A DNA stretch of 64,000 nt from Gorsachius magnificus (GCA_034008185.1 CM067105.1:1860001-1924000); one strand, 5' to 3'. Counted from the first letter of the stretch, positions 47,301-58,210 are shown. The notes: generated by a model not told the origin, from the sequence alone. Program-made: numbers and translations.

Positions 47301-47934
47301 GGGTAGCTCACCTGGTCCTTACAGGCACTTCACTCCACATCTGTTTTGGTCGAGTTGGGTGCTTTCCTGTGACTATGGAACAGAACAACCATTTCAGAAG
47401 AGATGGACATAAAAGCCCTTTTCTGCCTAGGAAAGCTCACCATGAACTCTGGAGGAAACCAGGAAGATTGTGACAAGCACAGGGAAGATCCAAAATTCTC
47501 AAGGATTCTTCTGAAGAGTGAGTGGCCCTGAACAGCAGTGATTGGCTGTGTTTAAATATGGTAGAGAGAGTCTGGGTTAATGGAGTCTGAGCCCAGAAAT
47601 GGAAAGCAGTTGACGTCTATTGGCATAGGAGACAATGAGAATGTTTGTCCTGGGAAGATGGTAGGAAGGAAGGCCCCTCCTGTGCAAATGAGGGATGATC
47701 CAGATGTTTGCACCCATGGCTCATCTTAGGAGACAGGGTATTTCTGGTGCTGGGAGTGTCTGTGCTCTGTCATGCCCCAGGAGATGATCTTTCTCTCCCT
47801 CCCTCCCCATACTTGCCTCGACCTCAGGAAACATCCATGAGCCTGGAGGATGGACTAACCTCCTGTCTGAGGGGAAATAGGCTGAGTTTTGATTTTGAGG
47901 CAGCAGAAGAAGGAGCATGTGCAGTTCGGTGCTG
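47301..47934. other. No gene recognised
   Basis: Short frames only. The breakpoint of the OR fragment lies at its left edge and a CR1 starts at its right edge. Confidence 0.4.
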
Positions 47935-49012
47935 GGATATGGAGAAGCTGGCAGTTCATGGCCTAGATGGGTGTATTCTTTCCCGGGTTAAAAACTGGCT
48001 GGATGGCCGAGCCCAGAGAGTCGTGGTCAACAAAGTTCAATCCAGTTGGCAGCCAGTCACAAGTACTGTCCCCCAGGGCTCATTTTAATATCTTTATTAA
48101 CAACCTGGACGAGGGGATTGAGTGTGCCCTCAGTACATTTGCAGATGACATCAAACTGGGTGGGAGTGTTGATCTGCTGGAGGGGAGGAGCGCTCTGCAG
48201 AGGGACCTGGACAGGCTGGATCGATGGCCCGAGGCCAGCTGTATGAGGTTCAACAAGGCCAAGTGCCGGGTCCTGCACTTTGGTCACAACAACCCCACGC
48301 AACACTACAGGCTTGGGGAAGAGTGGCTGGAAAGCTGCCTGGTGGAAAAAGACCTGGGGGTACTGGTTGACAGGTGGCTGAATATGAGCCAGCAGTGTAC
48401 CCAGGTGGCCAAGAAGGCCAATGGCATCCTGGCCTGTATCAGGAATAGTGTGGCCAGCAGGAGTAGGGAAGTGATCGTGCCCCTGTACTCGGTGCTGGTG
48501 AAGGCCACACCTTGAATACTGTGTTCAGTTTTGGGCCCCTCACTACAAGAAAGACGTTGCCTTGCTGGAGCATGATCAGAGGAGAGCCACAAATCTGGTG
48601 AGGGGTCTGGAGCACAAGTCTTATGAGGAGCGGCTGAGGGACCTGGGGTTGTTTAGTCTGGAGAAGAGGAGGCTGAGGGGTGACCTGATCGCCCTCTACA
48701 ACTGCCTGACAGGAGGCTGTAGTGAGGTGGGGGTCAGTCTCTTCTCCCTGGTAACAGATGATAGGACATGGGGGAATGGTTTGAAGCTGCGCCAGGGCAG
48801 GTTTAGTCTAGACAACCCCGAGAGGGTTGTCAGGCTCTGGAATGGGCTGCCCAAGGAGGTGGTTGAGTCCCCATCTCTGGATGTATTTAAAAGGATAGAT
48901 GAGGTGCTTAGGGACAGGATTTAGTGGTGGGATGGCAGGGTTATGTTAACGGTTGGACTTGGTAATCTTAAAGGTCTTTTCCAACCTAGATGATTCTATG
49001 ATTCTATGGACA
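47935..49012 (+). mobile_element. CR1 LINE, 5'-truncated, broken
   Basis: Begins within reverse transcriptase ([20 protein letters not shown]), loses about 30 bp in the VPQGS region near 48085, then keeps [18 protein letters not shown] with an intact catalytic motif. It runs to [12 protein letters not shown] at 48924 and the ATTCTATG 3' end at 48990-49012. A frameshift near 48505 splits the C-terminal part. It is a close relative of the copy at 25703-27775. Confidence 0.88.
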
Positions 49013-50190
49013 CACAACAACATCCAGCCTGCAGCAGAGGAGTCCATCAGGGATAAGCTGGAGGTTTGTGGAGACCCACCAGTGGGAGCACGGAGGGAAC
49101 TTTGGGCTCCTGGGTCCTGTCCCAGTGTGAAAGCCTTCTCCCTACTTGGCTGAAAGCTTTCTCTGCCCATGGGAGTTGGGGCAGGGAAAGACCCCAGCCA
49201 AGAGAGAGGGACCCTGGCTCAGCTCCCCGCAGCGCCGGCTTTAGGGCAGGGACACAAAATACCCTCTGCCATGGAGATGGGCCCACATCAGCCTTCTCCC
49301 AGACAGGTCCTTCTCCAGGCCAGGGGCTGGGTGACAGCTTTGGGCTGCAGCCTGTGTCTCTCAAGGATTCTTTCTCCCTTCCCTGGGCTCTCCCTCCTCT
49401 GCCTCCCACAGTGATGAGGCAAAGGTCCCCACTCCCACCCCCCTGCACCCCCACACAGGTTCTGCCCCAACAAACACCCAGACTGACACCTCTGGCCAGG
49501 CAGCAGGAGTGCAGGGCTGGGGGCTGGAGGGCAGCAGGAGATGGGGTCCCAGGGCTGCCATGGGCCTAAGCCCCTGCCCAGGAAGAGGAGTCTGGGGCTG
49601 GGACAGGAGTGTCGCTCTGTGAGGGCCCAAGGCAGCAGGAACAGCCATGGAATCTGGGGTCCTGGCAGAGCCAGCCAAGGGGCAATGCCAGCCCCGTGTG
49701 CCCCAGCTTCTCCCAACCCCTGTGAGAGGTGATCCACTGACCATGATACCCCCCTGGGGATGGCTGGGGAGTCCAGGGCACTACAGCCACCTTAGGCCTA
49801 ACTGCTGTGAGGCCACAGCCCTGGGATCACCCCAAACAGCAGCTCTGTTGGGGCCTCTCTGCATGGGACCAGCTTGGACCAGGCCGGGCCTGGGGGTATG
49901 AGCAATTGGGGAACCCCATGGTGAAGAGATGGGCACTCACGGGACGTTGTAAAGAGCCAGTTTTTGCTGAAAACTGTGGCTGGCAGGATGGAAATGTCTC
50001 TCTCGGCAGGAATATTCCCCAGAGACCATGGGCTCTCACAGCCCCACAATCTGACCCCAAGACTGCTGTCCCTGAGACGTGTCCCTTCCCCACCACCATG
50101 GCTTTGTTCTCTGCTCCTCCCCATCATCCTCAAGGAGACACCCTGACACTTGGGCAGGCAAACACCAGCTACGGCTCAAACCTCCAAAAG
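49013..50190. other. GC-rich stretch, no gene recognised
   Basis: Many overlapping open frames on both strands are explained by high GC content. No domain or repeat family was recognised. It lies downstream of the SRCR gene's 3' end. Confidence 0.4.
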
Positions 50191-50192
50191 CT

Positions 50193-50198
50193 TTTAAT
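50193..50198 (-). terminator. Possible polyadenylation signal ATTAAA
   Basis: Minus-strand ATTAAA about 600 bp beyond the last recognised tail exon of the SRCR gene. It suits a 3' UTR of normal length, but such hexamers occur by chance. Confidence 0.3.
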
Positions 50199-50798
50199 AA
50201 GAACAAAGATGGCAGCACGATGCAAATCCAGCAGAATCAAAATGGAGGAAATGCCGGGCTGTTTGTGCTGCCCATGGAGGAAAGGAGAGGGTTCCCTGGT
50301 GCTCAGCGCTCCCCCAGCTGCACAGCCCTCTCCTCCCTCCCAGCTGCCCCCAGCTGCATAACAGGGCTGGGCTGTCCTGGCCCCCAGTTGTGGGTCTGGT
50401 GTGCGCTGAGCTCCAGTGTCCCAGCCTTTGTGTCCTCCAGGGATGCGCCAGAGACACCTCTTCAGCATCGTCATAGCCTGTGCTCTCTGGGGACAGGCAC
50501 CAGGCATCTCCCTCAGCTCCCTGCACTTGTCTGGGAGCGCAGGTTTGCCCCTGCAAGCAGCAAGGCAGGCCGTGGCATACTTGCCCCACGGGGTGCCCCT
50601 CCTGGTCTGTACATCACCCTCCTCCCTTCCCTCACCACTCCTGACATGGTCAGCTCCCTCTCCCACCCCCGGACCCCCAAGGAAAACTCCTGGGGCACGT
50701 TCCCCCACCCCAGGAGGCTGGGCTCTCGGAACAGCAGTGATTCATGCAGCATCAGGGATGGCACCTCATAAACCGGCAGCACCATCTTTCCCTCTCAC

Positions 50799-50951
50799 CT
50801 CTGGGGGCATCCCTGGCTCCTGCTGCCTCTTCTGGTGCCCTGGGCATTTTGCAGTCTCCCTGCCCAGGGGCAGGATCCTCCCCTGGTTCAGAAACCTCCC
50901 TGACATCATCATAGGCATCCGCTGGGTCATCCCCAGGCAGGACAGGGACAT
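50799..50951 (-). CDS. Cytoplasmic tail exon with YDDV motif
   Basis: 153 bp, phase 1 to phase 1. Acceptor CTTTCAG is at 50952-50958 and donor GTGAGA at 50793-50798. It encodes LPGDDPADAYDDVREVSEPG then EDPAPGQGD, an acidic tail with a tyrosine motif. Reading through the donor meets a stop at 50752, so it could also be the terminal exon. Confidence 0.6.
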
Positions 50952-51169
50952 CTGAAAGGAGAGGGGAGCTGATGACATTGGGAAGATACATGGGCAGAAC
51001 AGAGACTGGGAAGATGCGCAGGGACATGGGGCTCGAACACTGATGCTGGTGGCAACACAGGTGACCCCCCGTTATGTCCTCCCTGCCCCCAACGGTGACA
51101 CTCAGTGACACTACTGTTCTTCACATGCCCTCAGGGAAGAGAGAGCCACTCCTTCCCTCACCCTGTTAC

Positions 51170-51253
51170 CTGGTGCTGATCCCGGACCATCGTCTTCCTT
51201 GCTGTCCCCGGGGCAGGGCTGCAGCTTGGTCAGGGATCCCGCAGAATAGGAGC
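51170..51253 (-). CDS. Cytoplasmic tail exon of the SRCR receptor
   Basis: 84 bp, phase 1 to phase 1. The acceptor CACCAG ends at 51254 and the donor GTAACA is at 51164-51169. It encodes SYSAGSLTKLQPCPGDSKED then DGPGSAPG, an acidic serine-rich tail segment. It follows the preceding exon in frame. Confidence 0.6.
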
Positions 51254-51680
51254 CTGGTGAGAGGCACAGCGGGTGTTTTGGGAGTGTGCTCTGATGAACA
51301 GGCTGGTGCTCAGTGCTTCTGGCGATGGGGGACCCACAGAGCCAGAGCTGAGTGGGGAGGATGGCTCAGGACTCAGCCTGCTCCCCTGGGACAAGCTCTG
51401 TCTCCCAGGGGCTCCCAGAGCTGCGCCAGGACAGCCCCTTCCCTCACCCCTCAGGTCTCACCCAGGGGTGCAGGGGCAGGCAGAGAGGGGCTGTCCCCAG
51501 TTGGACAGGAAGAAGCAGTGGGGAGGAAGCTCCTCTCTTGGGCCCAGGACCTGGCTGCTCTCCCCACAGCCCCAGCGCTGCAGACACCATGGGCCAGGGG
51601 ACTGCAGGGGGTCAGCCATGGGTGGAGGGTAAGGGGGAAGTGCTTGACAGATGTGCTCCCCATGAGGGACCCACACTCAC

Positions 51681-51776
51681 CTGAGCCACTGAACCTCACC
51701 TGCTCCTCCCATGCCAGGCTGTACTCTATCTCCTCATAGATGGCCTCAGGGAAGGGCTCCTAAGCTCTCCCAGAGC
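51681..51776 (-). pseudogene. Cytoplasmic tail exon with in-frame stop
   Basis: Acceptor GTCCGCAG is at 51777-51784 and donor GTGAGT at 51675-51680, giving 96 bp in phase 1. The frame reads SGRA, then TAG (51760-51762), then EPFPEAIYEEIEYSLAWEE. The YEEI and YSLA tyrosine motifs resemble those of WC1-type tails, which act in signalling and endocytosis. With the stop, a product would end a few residues inside the membrane. Using the AG inside TAG as acceptor would break the frame. Confidence 0.65.
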
Positions 51777-52208
51777 CTGCGGACAGGGGAAGGGCTGGCC
51801 CAGGGACAGGCACAGAGGGGACAGGATCCCACTCTGCTGCCCCAGCTTTGCTCCCCTGGGCCAGCGAAAGACGATGGCCATAGCACAGCCCTCTGTCTGT
51901 GGTCTCTGCTCACCGCTCCTACTGCCTCAGTGAGGGCAATGTCCCCATGGAGATGGTCTGGGGCAGCGACACCCTGGCACCGTCCCCTCAGAAACAGCTC
52001 CCGTGCCCCTCTGGCCCCTGGGTCAGGTCCCTCATGCTGAGCTGGGAGCAGATCCCACCTTTCCTCTCCCCCTGCAGCTGCCCCCTCTCTGCCCCAGGCA
52101 TCCAGAGCACGGCACCTGCCGTCCCAGGGGGAGCTCAGGCTTGGACAGAGGAACAGCCTGGGCCCCCCTCCTGGACCTCCCCTGCCCAGAGCCCCTCCAC
52201 CCAGAGCC

Positions 52209-52223
52209 CCCCCCCCCCCCCCC
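52209..52223 (+). repeat. Poly-C run in an intron of the SRCR gene
   Basis: An uninterrupted run of more than ten C between the transmembrane and tail exons. Length is likely variable or poorly determined in sequencing. Confidence 0.6.
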
Positions 52224-52476
52224 TTTCTCTCCCCTGGCTCCAACCCCCGGCCCCGCCCGGGCCGGGGATGTCCTGCTGCCGCCCCCGCCTCACCCTGTCC
52301 CATGCCTGGATGCTCTCTACCCCTTGCTGCTGGTAGCCCGTGCTCAGGCAGTCAATGAGGTGGGACAAGGGACAGCAGGCAGCACACACTCTTGTCCCCC
52401 CAGCTCTGCCTCAGCCACTCTTGACACCTCACAGCAGCCCTGGCCTTGACAGGAGGCATCTTTCCCTGGGACCCAC

Positions 52477-52614
52477 CTCTGCGCTCAGCCCTGGTGCTTC
52501 GCACTTGCCCAGCCAGGAGGGCCAGAAGGCGGCAGAGAAGAGCCCCCAGGATGATGCAGATGATGACGGGCAATGAGAGTCTCCCACTGCCAGTTGGATG
52601 GCCCCGGGTGGGAT
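52477..52614 (-). CDS. Transmembrane exon of the SRCR receptor
   Basis: 138 bp, phase 1 to phase 1. Acceptor CATGCAG is at 52615-52621 and donor GTGGGT at 52471-52476. It encodes a short stalk, one hydrophobic helix (LPVIICIILGALLCRLLALL) and a basic stop-transfer end (RSTRAERRG). This fits a type I membrane receptor following the last SRCR domain. Confidence 0.75.
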
Positions 52615-53067
52615 CTGCATGGCAGGAGCACAAAAAGGGAAGCACCAGGCCTTGCAGAAGTGTGGGGCTGGTACACACCAGTCCCAACCCCCATTACAAT
52701 GGGGATACGGGACCCCAGGGACTTACTGATGAGGAAGCTCCCACCCTGCTCAAAAAATGACAGCCCTCCCCAGTGCTTCCCCCACTGCTATCCTGGTGCC
52801 TTCTCCTGGGAGTTTCACACCCTGGCAAGGAGCCCCTTCCCTCCAGCTCTGGGCCACAGCTGGCTGCAAGAAGACCCAGCACTGGCGGGGATGACAGGTT
52901 ACCTGCTTGGGGATTTGTCCTTCCACTCTTCTCCTTCTGCACGACTTTCTCCAGGGTTTCTCCAGGGAGAAATTCACCCTGCTGCTGCCATGGGGTCCCC
53001 TGCTTGGTGTGGCCATGGCACACCCAAGGGGCAAATGGATTTCATCCAGCATTTTCCCAGCACTCAC

Positions 53068-53380
53068 CTGAGCAAATGACAGCAGCGTTGTTCTCATTGG
53101 AGCATGGAGAGACCCCCAGGGTGATCACTGGGCAGTGTCCCGGCTGGGCTTCAGTCCCATCACACTGCAATGAGTCTCTCCAGACAGGTCCAGTCCCTCT
53201 CCCAAAATGCCCTCCTCTGGGAATGGACTCAACAAAGCCGCAGTTGAGGTGACGACAGAGAACGTGGGCATCCAAGAGATTCCAGTGGGAGGCAGAGGGT
53301 GCCCCAGGTCCCCTGCACCTTGACCTCTACCCTCCCCTCACATGCTGTGCTGCCATTCACCAGCCTGAGCCCTGTGTACT
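53068..53380 (-). pseudogene. SRCR domain exon with frameshift
   Basis: Acceptor TGTCCCCAG is at 53381-53389 and donor GTGAGTG at 53061-53067. The first frame gives [20 protein letters not shown] then TWGTLC. The remainder, [33 protein letters not shown] and SPCSNENNAAVICS, is in another frame. The exon is 313 bp, two short of 315, which fits loss of two bases near 53304. All eight cysteines are visible across the two frames. Confidence 0.75.
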
Positions 53381-53612
53381 CTGGGGACAGAGAAGGATGA
53401 GAGAGCGTGGACTTTTGCTCTCCTTGCCTTGGAAGCTGAAGGAGAGGTCAAAAGGGTGAGAGCTGGCCATTCCCCTCCTTCTGCACCATTTGAAGGCTGC
53501 AGACAACCACATCACTCCTTCTATCCTCACGCCCAGCACAGCACAGACCCTGCCCTGCTTCCCTTGTCCCCAGCACACCCCTCATGTCTAACACCCCACC
53601 TGGAGTCCCTAT

Positions 53613-53920
53613 GTGTGCAGGTGACACCGACAGTGTTTGCATGGGTGCAAGGCTGCTCCCTGGGGATCCCCTGGGGCAGAACATGAGAAAGGATTCATTC
53701 CCCACACATTGCAGCTCTCTGTCCCAGATGGGACCAACCCCTTCTCCAAAATGAGCTGCCCCATGGACGGATAGGGCTGTGCCGCACTGCAGGTCCCTGC
53801 AGACGATGTCAGCAGCTTTGGGACCAAAGTCTGAGTCACAGACAGTTTGCCGCTGGTCCCTGTCATGGATCTCCACAGGTCCTGAGCAACGGCTGTCCCC
53901 TCCAACCAGCTGGACAAATC
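53613..53920 (-). pseudogene. SRCR domain exon with 1-bp deletion and lost donor
   Basis: Acceptor TTCTCCAG is at 53921-53928. The frame gives FVQLVGGDSRCSGPVEIHDR, QTVCDSDFGPKAADIVCRDL, HFGEGVGPIWDRELQC and FLMFCP, holding six of eight conserved cysteines. After FCP the expected ending (PCTHANTVGVTC, with the last two cysteines) is in another frame, as expected if one C was lost from a CCCCC run near 53687. The exon would be 309 bp if whole. The expected donor position reads AT, not GT. Confidence 0.75.
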
Positions 53921-55205
53921 CTGGAGAAACCAAAGACCTCCTTCAAGTTCCCAGAGCCCTCTGGCAGTGCTCTGACCACATCCTACCTCATCCCCAAGGA
54001 GTCCATAGGCAAAGAGCCCCATAAGCAACCCAGCAGTTCCCAGCGGGTGCCGATGGCACAAACACACCCAGGACCCCCTGTTGCTCCTTATGCATCATCA
54101 CAGCACTTTTATGTTTGCTTCTCTCCCAAACCCCCAGGCCCAGGCCCTGCTCAGACAAAGTGCTGCCATCCTGGGAGCCTGGGCTTCCTGGCACTAGCCA
54201 CAGGCACGGCAGCACCCGGGCATGGGGAGACTGGCCCAGGCACTCTTGGCTGCTGCAGCCTGCTCTGCCTGCTGAGCTCAGGGCCAGGCTGAGGGACCCC
54301 TGAGGACTGCCAGAAACAGAGTCTGCTCTCTGGGCAGTCTCGGGCTATTAGGAGGCTGCTGTTAGGTGGAACACGTCCCAGGGTACGGGCATGGCGCAGC
54401 TCTCTCTGCAGTGGGTGTCTGCAGCAGCCCCCAACTCTGGCACCTGCCTGGGGAGGGGGTCCTCAGCCAGCGCCAGAGTGCACTGCCAGGCACGCACATC
54501 CCCACCAAGGGCCAGGCTGAGGGCAGGGGAGCGGGCAGAGGAGCAGCCCTGGGCTGACACCAGCTCCCAGTGCAAGGACAGGCAGCGAGGACAGGGCGAG
54601 GGCTGGCAAAGCCCCCGTGGTGCAGGGCAGACAGGGGCTGGTGTAGGAATGGGGTCTGTGTGCCACCCGCTCCTCTGCCCAGGCCAGTTTTCCCCAGGAG
54701 AGGCCGGGCAGCAGCTCAGCACTGACACCTTTTCCCTATTTAAGCAGTCCCTCTGTGCTGTGGCCGAGGGACTCCCACCTGCCAGGAGGCACCATCCAAA
54801 TGTCCCCAGCCACTCTGCGCTTTTCCCAGGGCTGTGGGTGCCCACGTGAGCAGCTCTCGGTGCCTCTGGCATGGTGGGACCTGGCCCCTGGCAATGCCAG
54901 GCAGGTCCTGGCTGAATGAGAGAGAAAGATGGGACCAAAAGACCAAGGGAGGGGCTTTCACCGAGCCCCAGGCACCAAGGAGGGTGTGTTGAGCCAGCGC
55001 AGGGGCCAGGAAGGGTGTACGCACCCAGGGTGGGATCTCATGGGGCTTCCCTCAGGGACTGTGAAGCCAGCAAGGGATGTCCCAGCTCAGCACTGAAACT
55101 GGCCACACTGGGCCCTGCTCTGGCGTCCGCTCATTGCTTCCTGAGGGCACAGCCAGTTCCCTCCCCCACCCTGGCCTCAAAGGTGGGGAATAGGCTGATC
55201 CTTAC

Positions 55206-55368
55206 CTGAACACGTCACTCCAGCATCAAATCTATGATCCCAAGTGTATTTACCCCATCCACTGTGTGTACAGTCAGACAGGGCAGACTCAGTGCCACGA
55301 CAGCAAACATCAGACATCCATGTGTGGCCAGATCCTGGCCCAAAGTGTCCGTACTGAGGAGCTTCAAG
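55206..55368 (-). CDS. SRCR domain exon, C-terminal half (cut by gap)
   Basis: The frame from the gap reads APQYGHFGPGSGHTWMSDV, CCRGTESALSDCTHSGWG, then FDAGVTCS, the second half of an SRCR domain. Donor GTAAGG is at 55200-55205. The position that normally carries the seventh cysteine of group B domains appears to be tryptophan (KYTWDHRFD). There is no stop. Confidence 0.8.
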
Positions 55369-55868
55369 NNNNNNNNNNNNNNNNNNNNNNNNNNNNNNNN
55401 NNNNNNNNNNNNNNNNNNNNNNNNNNNNNNNNNNNNNNNNNNNNNNNNNNNNNNNNNNNNNNNNNNNNNNNNNNNNNNNNNNNNNNNNNNNNNNNNNNNN
55501 NNNNNNNNNNNNNNNNNNNNNNNNNNNNNNNNNNNNNNNNNNNNNNNNNNNNNNNNNNNNNNNNNNNNNNNNNNNNNNNNNNNNNNNNNNNNNNNNNNNN
55601 NNNNNNNNNNNNNNNNNNNNNNNNNNNNNNNNNNNNNNNNNNNNNNNNNNNNNNNNNNNNNNNNNNNNNNNNNNNNNNNNNNNNNNNNNNNNNNNNNNNN
55701 NNNNNNNNNNNNNNNNNNNNNNNNNNNNNNNNNNNNNNNNNNNNNNNNNNNNNNNNNNNNNNNNNNNNNNNNNNNNNNNNNNNNNNNNNNNNNNNNNNNN
55801 NNNNNNNNNNNNNNNNNNNNNNNNNNNNNNNNNNNNNNNNNNNNNNNNNNNNNNNNNNNNNNNNNNNN
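55369..55868. other. Assembly gap, 500 N
   Basis: Exactly 500 unknown bases, probably a placeholder of arbitrary size. It cuts an SRCR exon on the left and an LTR on the right. Confidence 0.97.
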
Positions 55869-56248
55869 ATAACAAAATATACAGAATATACAAAACGAAT
55901 TATGCACAATGCAATTGCTCACCACCCGCCGACCGATGCCCAGCCCGTCCCGAGCAGTGATCAGTACCCGAGCAACCGACCGACCCACCAACCCCCCCGA
56001 GCATGACGTTCTATGGTATGGAATAGCTCTTTGGACAGTTTGGGTCCTAGCTGTGCTGTACTCCCAGCTTGTTATGCACCTGGCCGAGCAGGAGAAGCTC
56101 AAAAAGTCCTTGAGTAGTCTGAGCACTGCTTGGCAACAACTAAAAACATCAGCGTGTTATCAACATTCTTCTAGTACTAAATCCAAAGCACAGCACTATG
56201 CTAGCTTCTGTGAAGAAAATTAACTCTATCCCAGCCGAAACCAGGACA
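55869..56248 (-). mobile_element. LTR inserted in a CR1, cut by the gap
   Basis: The right-hand 380 bp of the same LTR family as 10117-10669, ending CCAGGACA at 56248. It abuts CR1 sequence beginning AAGGCCAAGTGC. The other LTR end and target duplication fall in the gap. Confidence 0.85.
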
Positions 56249-57022
56249 AAGGCCAAGTGCCGGGTCCTGCACTTTGGTCACAACAACCCCATGCAGCGCT
56301 ACAGGCTTGGGGAAGAGTGGCTGGAAAGCTGCCTGGTGGGAAAAGACCTGGGGGTACTGATTGACAGCCGGCTGAATATGAGCCAGCAGTCTGCCCAGGT
56401 GGCCAAGAAGGCCAATGGCATCCTGGCCTGTATCAGGAATAGAGTGACCAGCAGGAGTAGGGAGGTGATCGTGCCCCTGTACTTGGTGCTGGTGAGGCCG
56501 CACCTCGAATACTGTGTTCAGTTTTGGGCCCCTCACTATAAGAAAGATGTTGCCTTGCTGGAACAGGTCCAGAGGAGAGCAAGCAAGCTGGGGAGGGGTC
56601 TGGAACACAAGTCATACCAGGAGCGGCTGAGGGAACTGGGGTTGTTTAGTCTGGAGAAGAGGAGGCTGAGGGGAGACCTGATCGCCCTCTACAACTACCT
56701 GACTGGAGGCTGTAGCGAGGTGGGGGTTGGCCTCTTCTCCCTGGTAACAGACAATAGGACGAGGGGGAATGGCTTGAAGCTGCGCCAGGGCAGGTTTAGG
56801 CTAGACATTAGGAAAAGCTTCTTCACCGAGAGGGTTGTCAGGCTCTGGAATGGGCTGCCCAGGGAGGTGGTGGAGTCCTCATCCCTGGAGGTATTTAAAA
56901 GAAGCATGGATGAGGTGCTTAGGGACATGGTTTAGTGGTGGGATGGCAGTGCTAAGTTAACGGTTGGACTCGATGATCTTAAAGGTCTTTTCCAACCGAG
57001 GTGATTCTATGATTCTATGACA
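56249..57022 (+). mobile_element. CR1 LINE 3' part, split by an LTR
   Basis: Open from the LTR border to a stop at 56935: [27 protein letters not shown]-type region, [20 protein letters not shown], ending [13 protein letters not shown]. The 3' UTR and ATTCTATGATTCTATG end are at 56990-57022. It is very similar to 27010-27770 and 48260-49012, so it is young. The 5' side is in the gap. Confidence 0.88.
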
Positions 57023-57029
57023 GTGCAGG

Positions 57030-58210
57030 AAAGAAATGTCTCTCCCCAGCAGAAGGAGGGAACATCAGGGATGACTTCAGCCTGTGTCACAGCAGGTTCT
57101 CCTGGAGCCCCAGGGACCCCTGGAGGGAGCCCCGAGGGGGCAGAGCAAGGGCTGCCTTGGGTTGGTCCTCTGCTGCTGAGCTGGGCTGGGCTCCTGGGAG
57201 GGAGGGAGCTGATGGCAAGTGGGCAGCACTGCCGAGAGACAGCTCTGCCCAGGAGCAGCTCCTCTGCAAAGCGCAGCAGGGCTGAGGGCACGCCTGCAGG
57301 CACTGAGGGGAGAGGAGAGAAGTAGGAGAGATGTTACAGGCTGTGTTTGGAGGATGCTATGAGCTCACTGCAGGGAGAGAACTTCACAGATCTCTACATG
57401 GTAAATCTCTGGGTGCAGGACAGTGTAGCTGGTTTCCTGGAGGGATATCCAAAGGCGGGGCATCCCACAGCAGATATGATCTTTCGGGAGGATCCTCATA
57501 GTTTCCCATTTTTAGAGAAGGAAGAGGTGCTGCAGAGCAGGGCTTCACTGCCACCCCATCAGAGGGGTACTGCATGATTTCTGCCTTCTCCCGGAACCCA
57601 CTCCAGGGGTTTGCACCTGGTTGTGCAGCCAGGATGACCTAGAGCTCTCCTTTAGAGCAGCGTCCCAGGGACCCAGGGGGCTGTGCATCAGGGCAGGGAT
57701 GCTGCCACCTGCCAAGGTCAGCACTCAGCCTGCCCAGGGAGCTCCACAAAATGTCTTGGGTGAAAGCTCTGTGTGGAAGGAGTGACCCATGGCAGGGTAG
57801 GAACCTTCTGCTGTCCAGAGGATGCAGCATGGCTCAGGGCTGCTCAGATTTCAACATCACCCAGAGGATATTTGCAGATTGGTAATTTTAAAGATGGTTG
57901 TCAAGGTAAGGCATTCCCTGAAAGGGTAGAAATCAGTGCTTTGGGTTTTCTCCTCTTGGTGGGCTGGGTGGGCAGTGGGAGATGGGAAATTCTTTCTCTG
58001 CTCTGGAGAAGGCAATGAGACACCAGTTCTCATTAGCACTTGTCTGAGCTGCTCCTTCCCCCCTGCACACACAGAGATGTCCCTGGGCAGTGCTGAGCAC
58101 ACAGCGGGTGGGATAGGCTCTGTGAACATGCAGAGGGAGGAGAGGTGGGGACATAGAAACAGGTCCTGGCCAAGAAGAGCTCCAGGCAGCAGAGCCATGG
58201 GCAGGAAGAT
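57030..58210 (+). promoter_or_regulatory. 5' noncoding block and leader exon of OR unit 5
   Basis: Homologous to the blocks of units 1 and 3. The leader exon appears to end with ATG immediately before the donor GTAAAT (57401-57406), a weaker donor than GTAAGT in units 1 and 3. The matching acceptor is TTGAAAAG ending at 58438, giving an intron of about 1 kb. Confidence 0.5.

Larger units (their letters stand above)
50193..55368 (-). pseudogene. Scavenger-receptor cysteine-rich (SRCR) transmembrane protein, CD163/WC1-like, 3' part
   Basis: Group B SRCR receptors are type I membrane proteins of leukocytes that bind ligands through repeated domains of about 100 residues. Visible pieces in order on the minus strand are: a partial SRCR exon 55368-55206, SRCR exon 53920-53613, SRCR exon 53380-53068, transmembrane exon 52614-52477, and tail exons 51776-51681, 51253-51170 and 50951-50799. 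All complete exons begin and end in phase 1, the classical SRCR arrangement. Lesions are a 1-bp and a 2-bp deletion in the two SRCR exons, a donor GT changed to AT at 53611-53612, and an in-frame TAG at 51760-51762 before the tyrosine motifs. The 5' part runs into an assembly gap. A possible polyadenylation signal ATTAAA lies at 50193-50198. I infer a decaying copy of a multigene family; sequencing errors could explain some but not all lesions. Confidence 0.75.

Noticed and set aside
50079..50771. 230-codon open frame on the plus strand
   Set aside because: High-GC shadow opposite the 3' end of the SRCR gene; proline-rich with no motif.
51074..51739. 221-codon plus-strand frame
   Set aside because: Antisense to the SRCR tail exons, whose splice sites and phases are consistent on the minus strand.
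54348..54938. Minus-strand frame between two SRCR exons, considered as an extra exon
   Set aside because: Cysteine spacing does not fit an SRCR domain and no suitable phase 1 splice sites were found.
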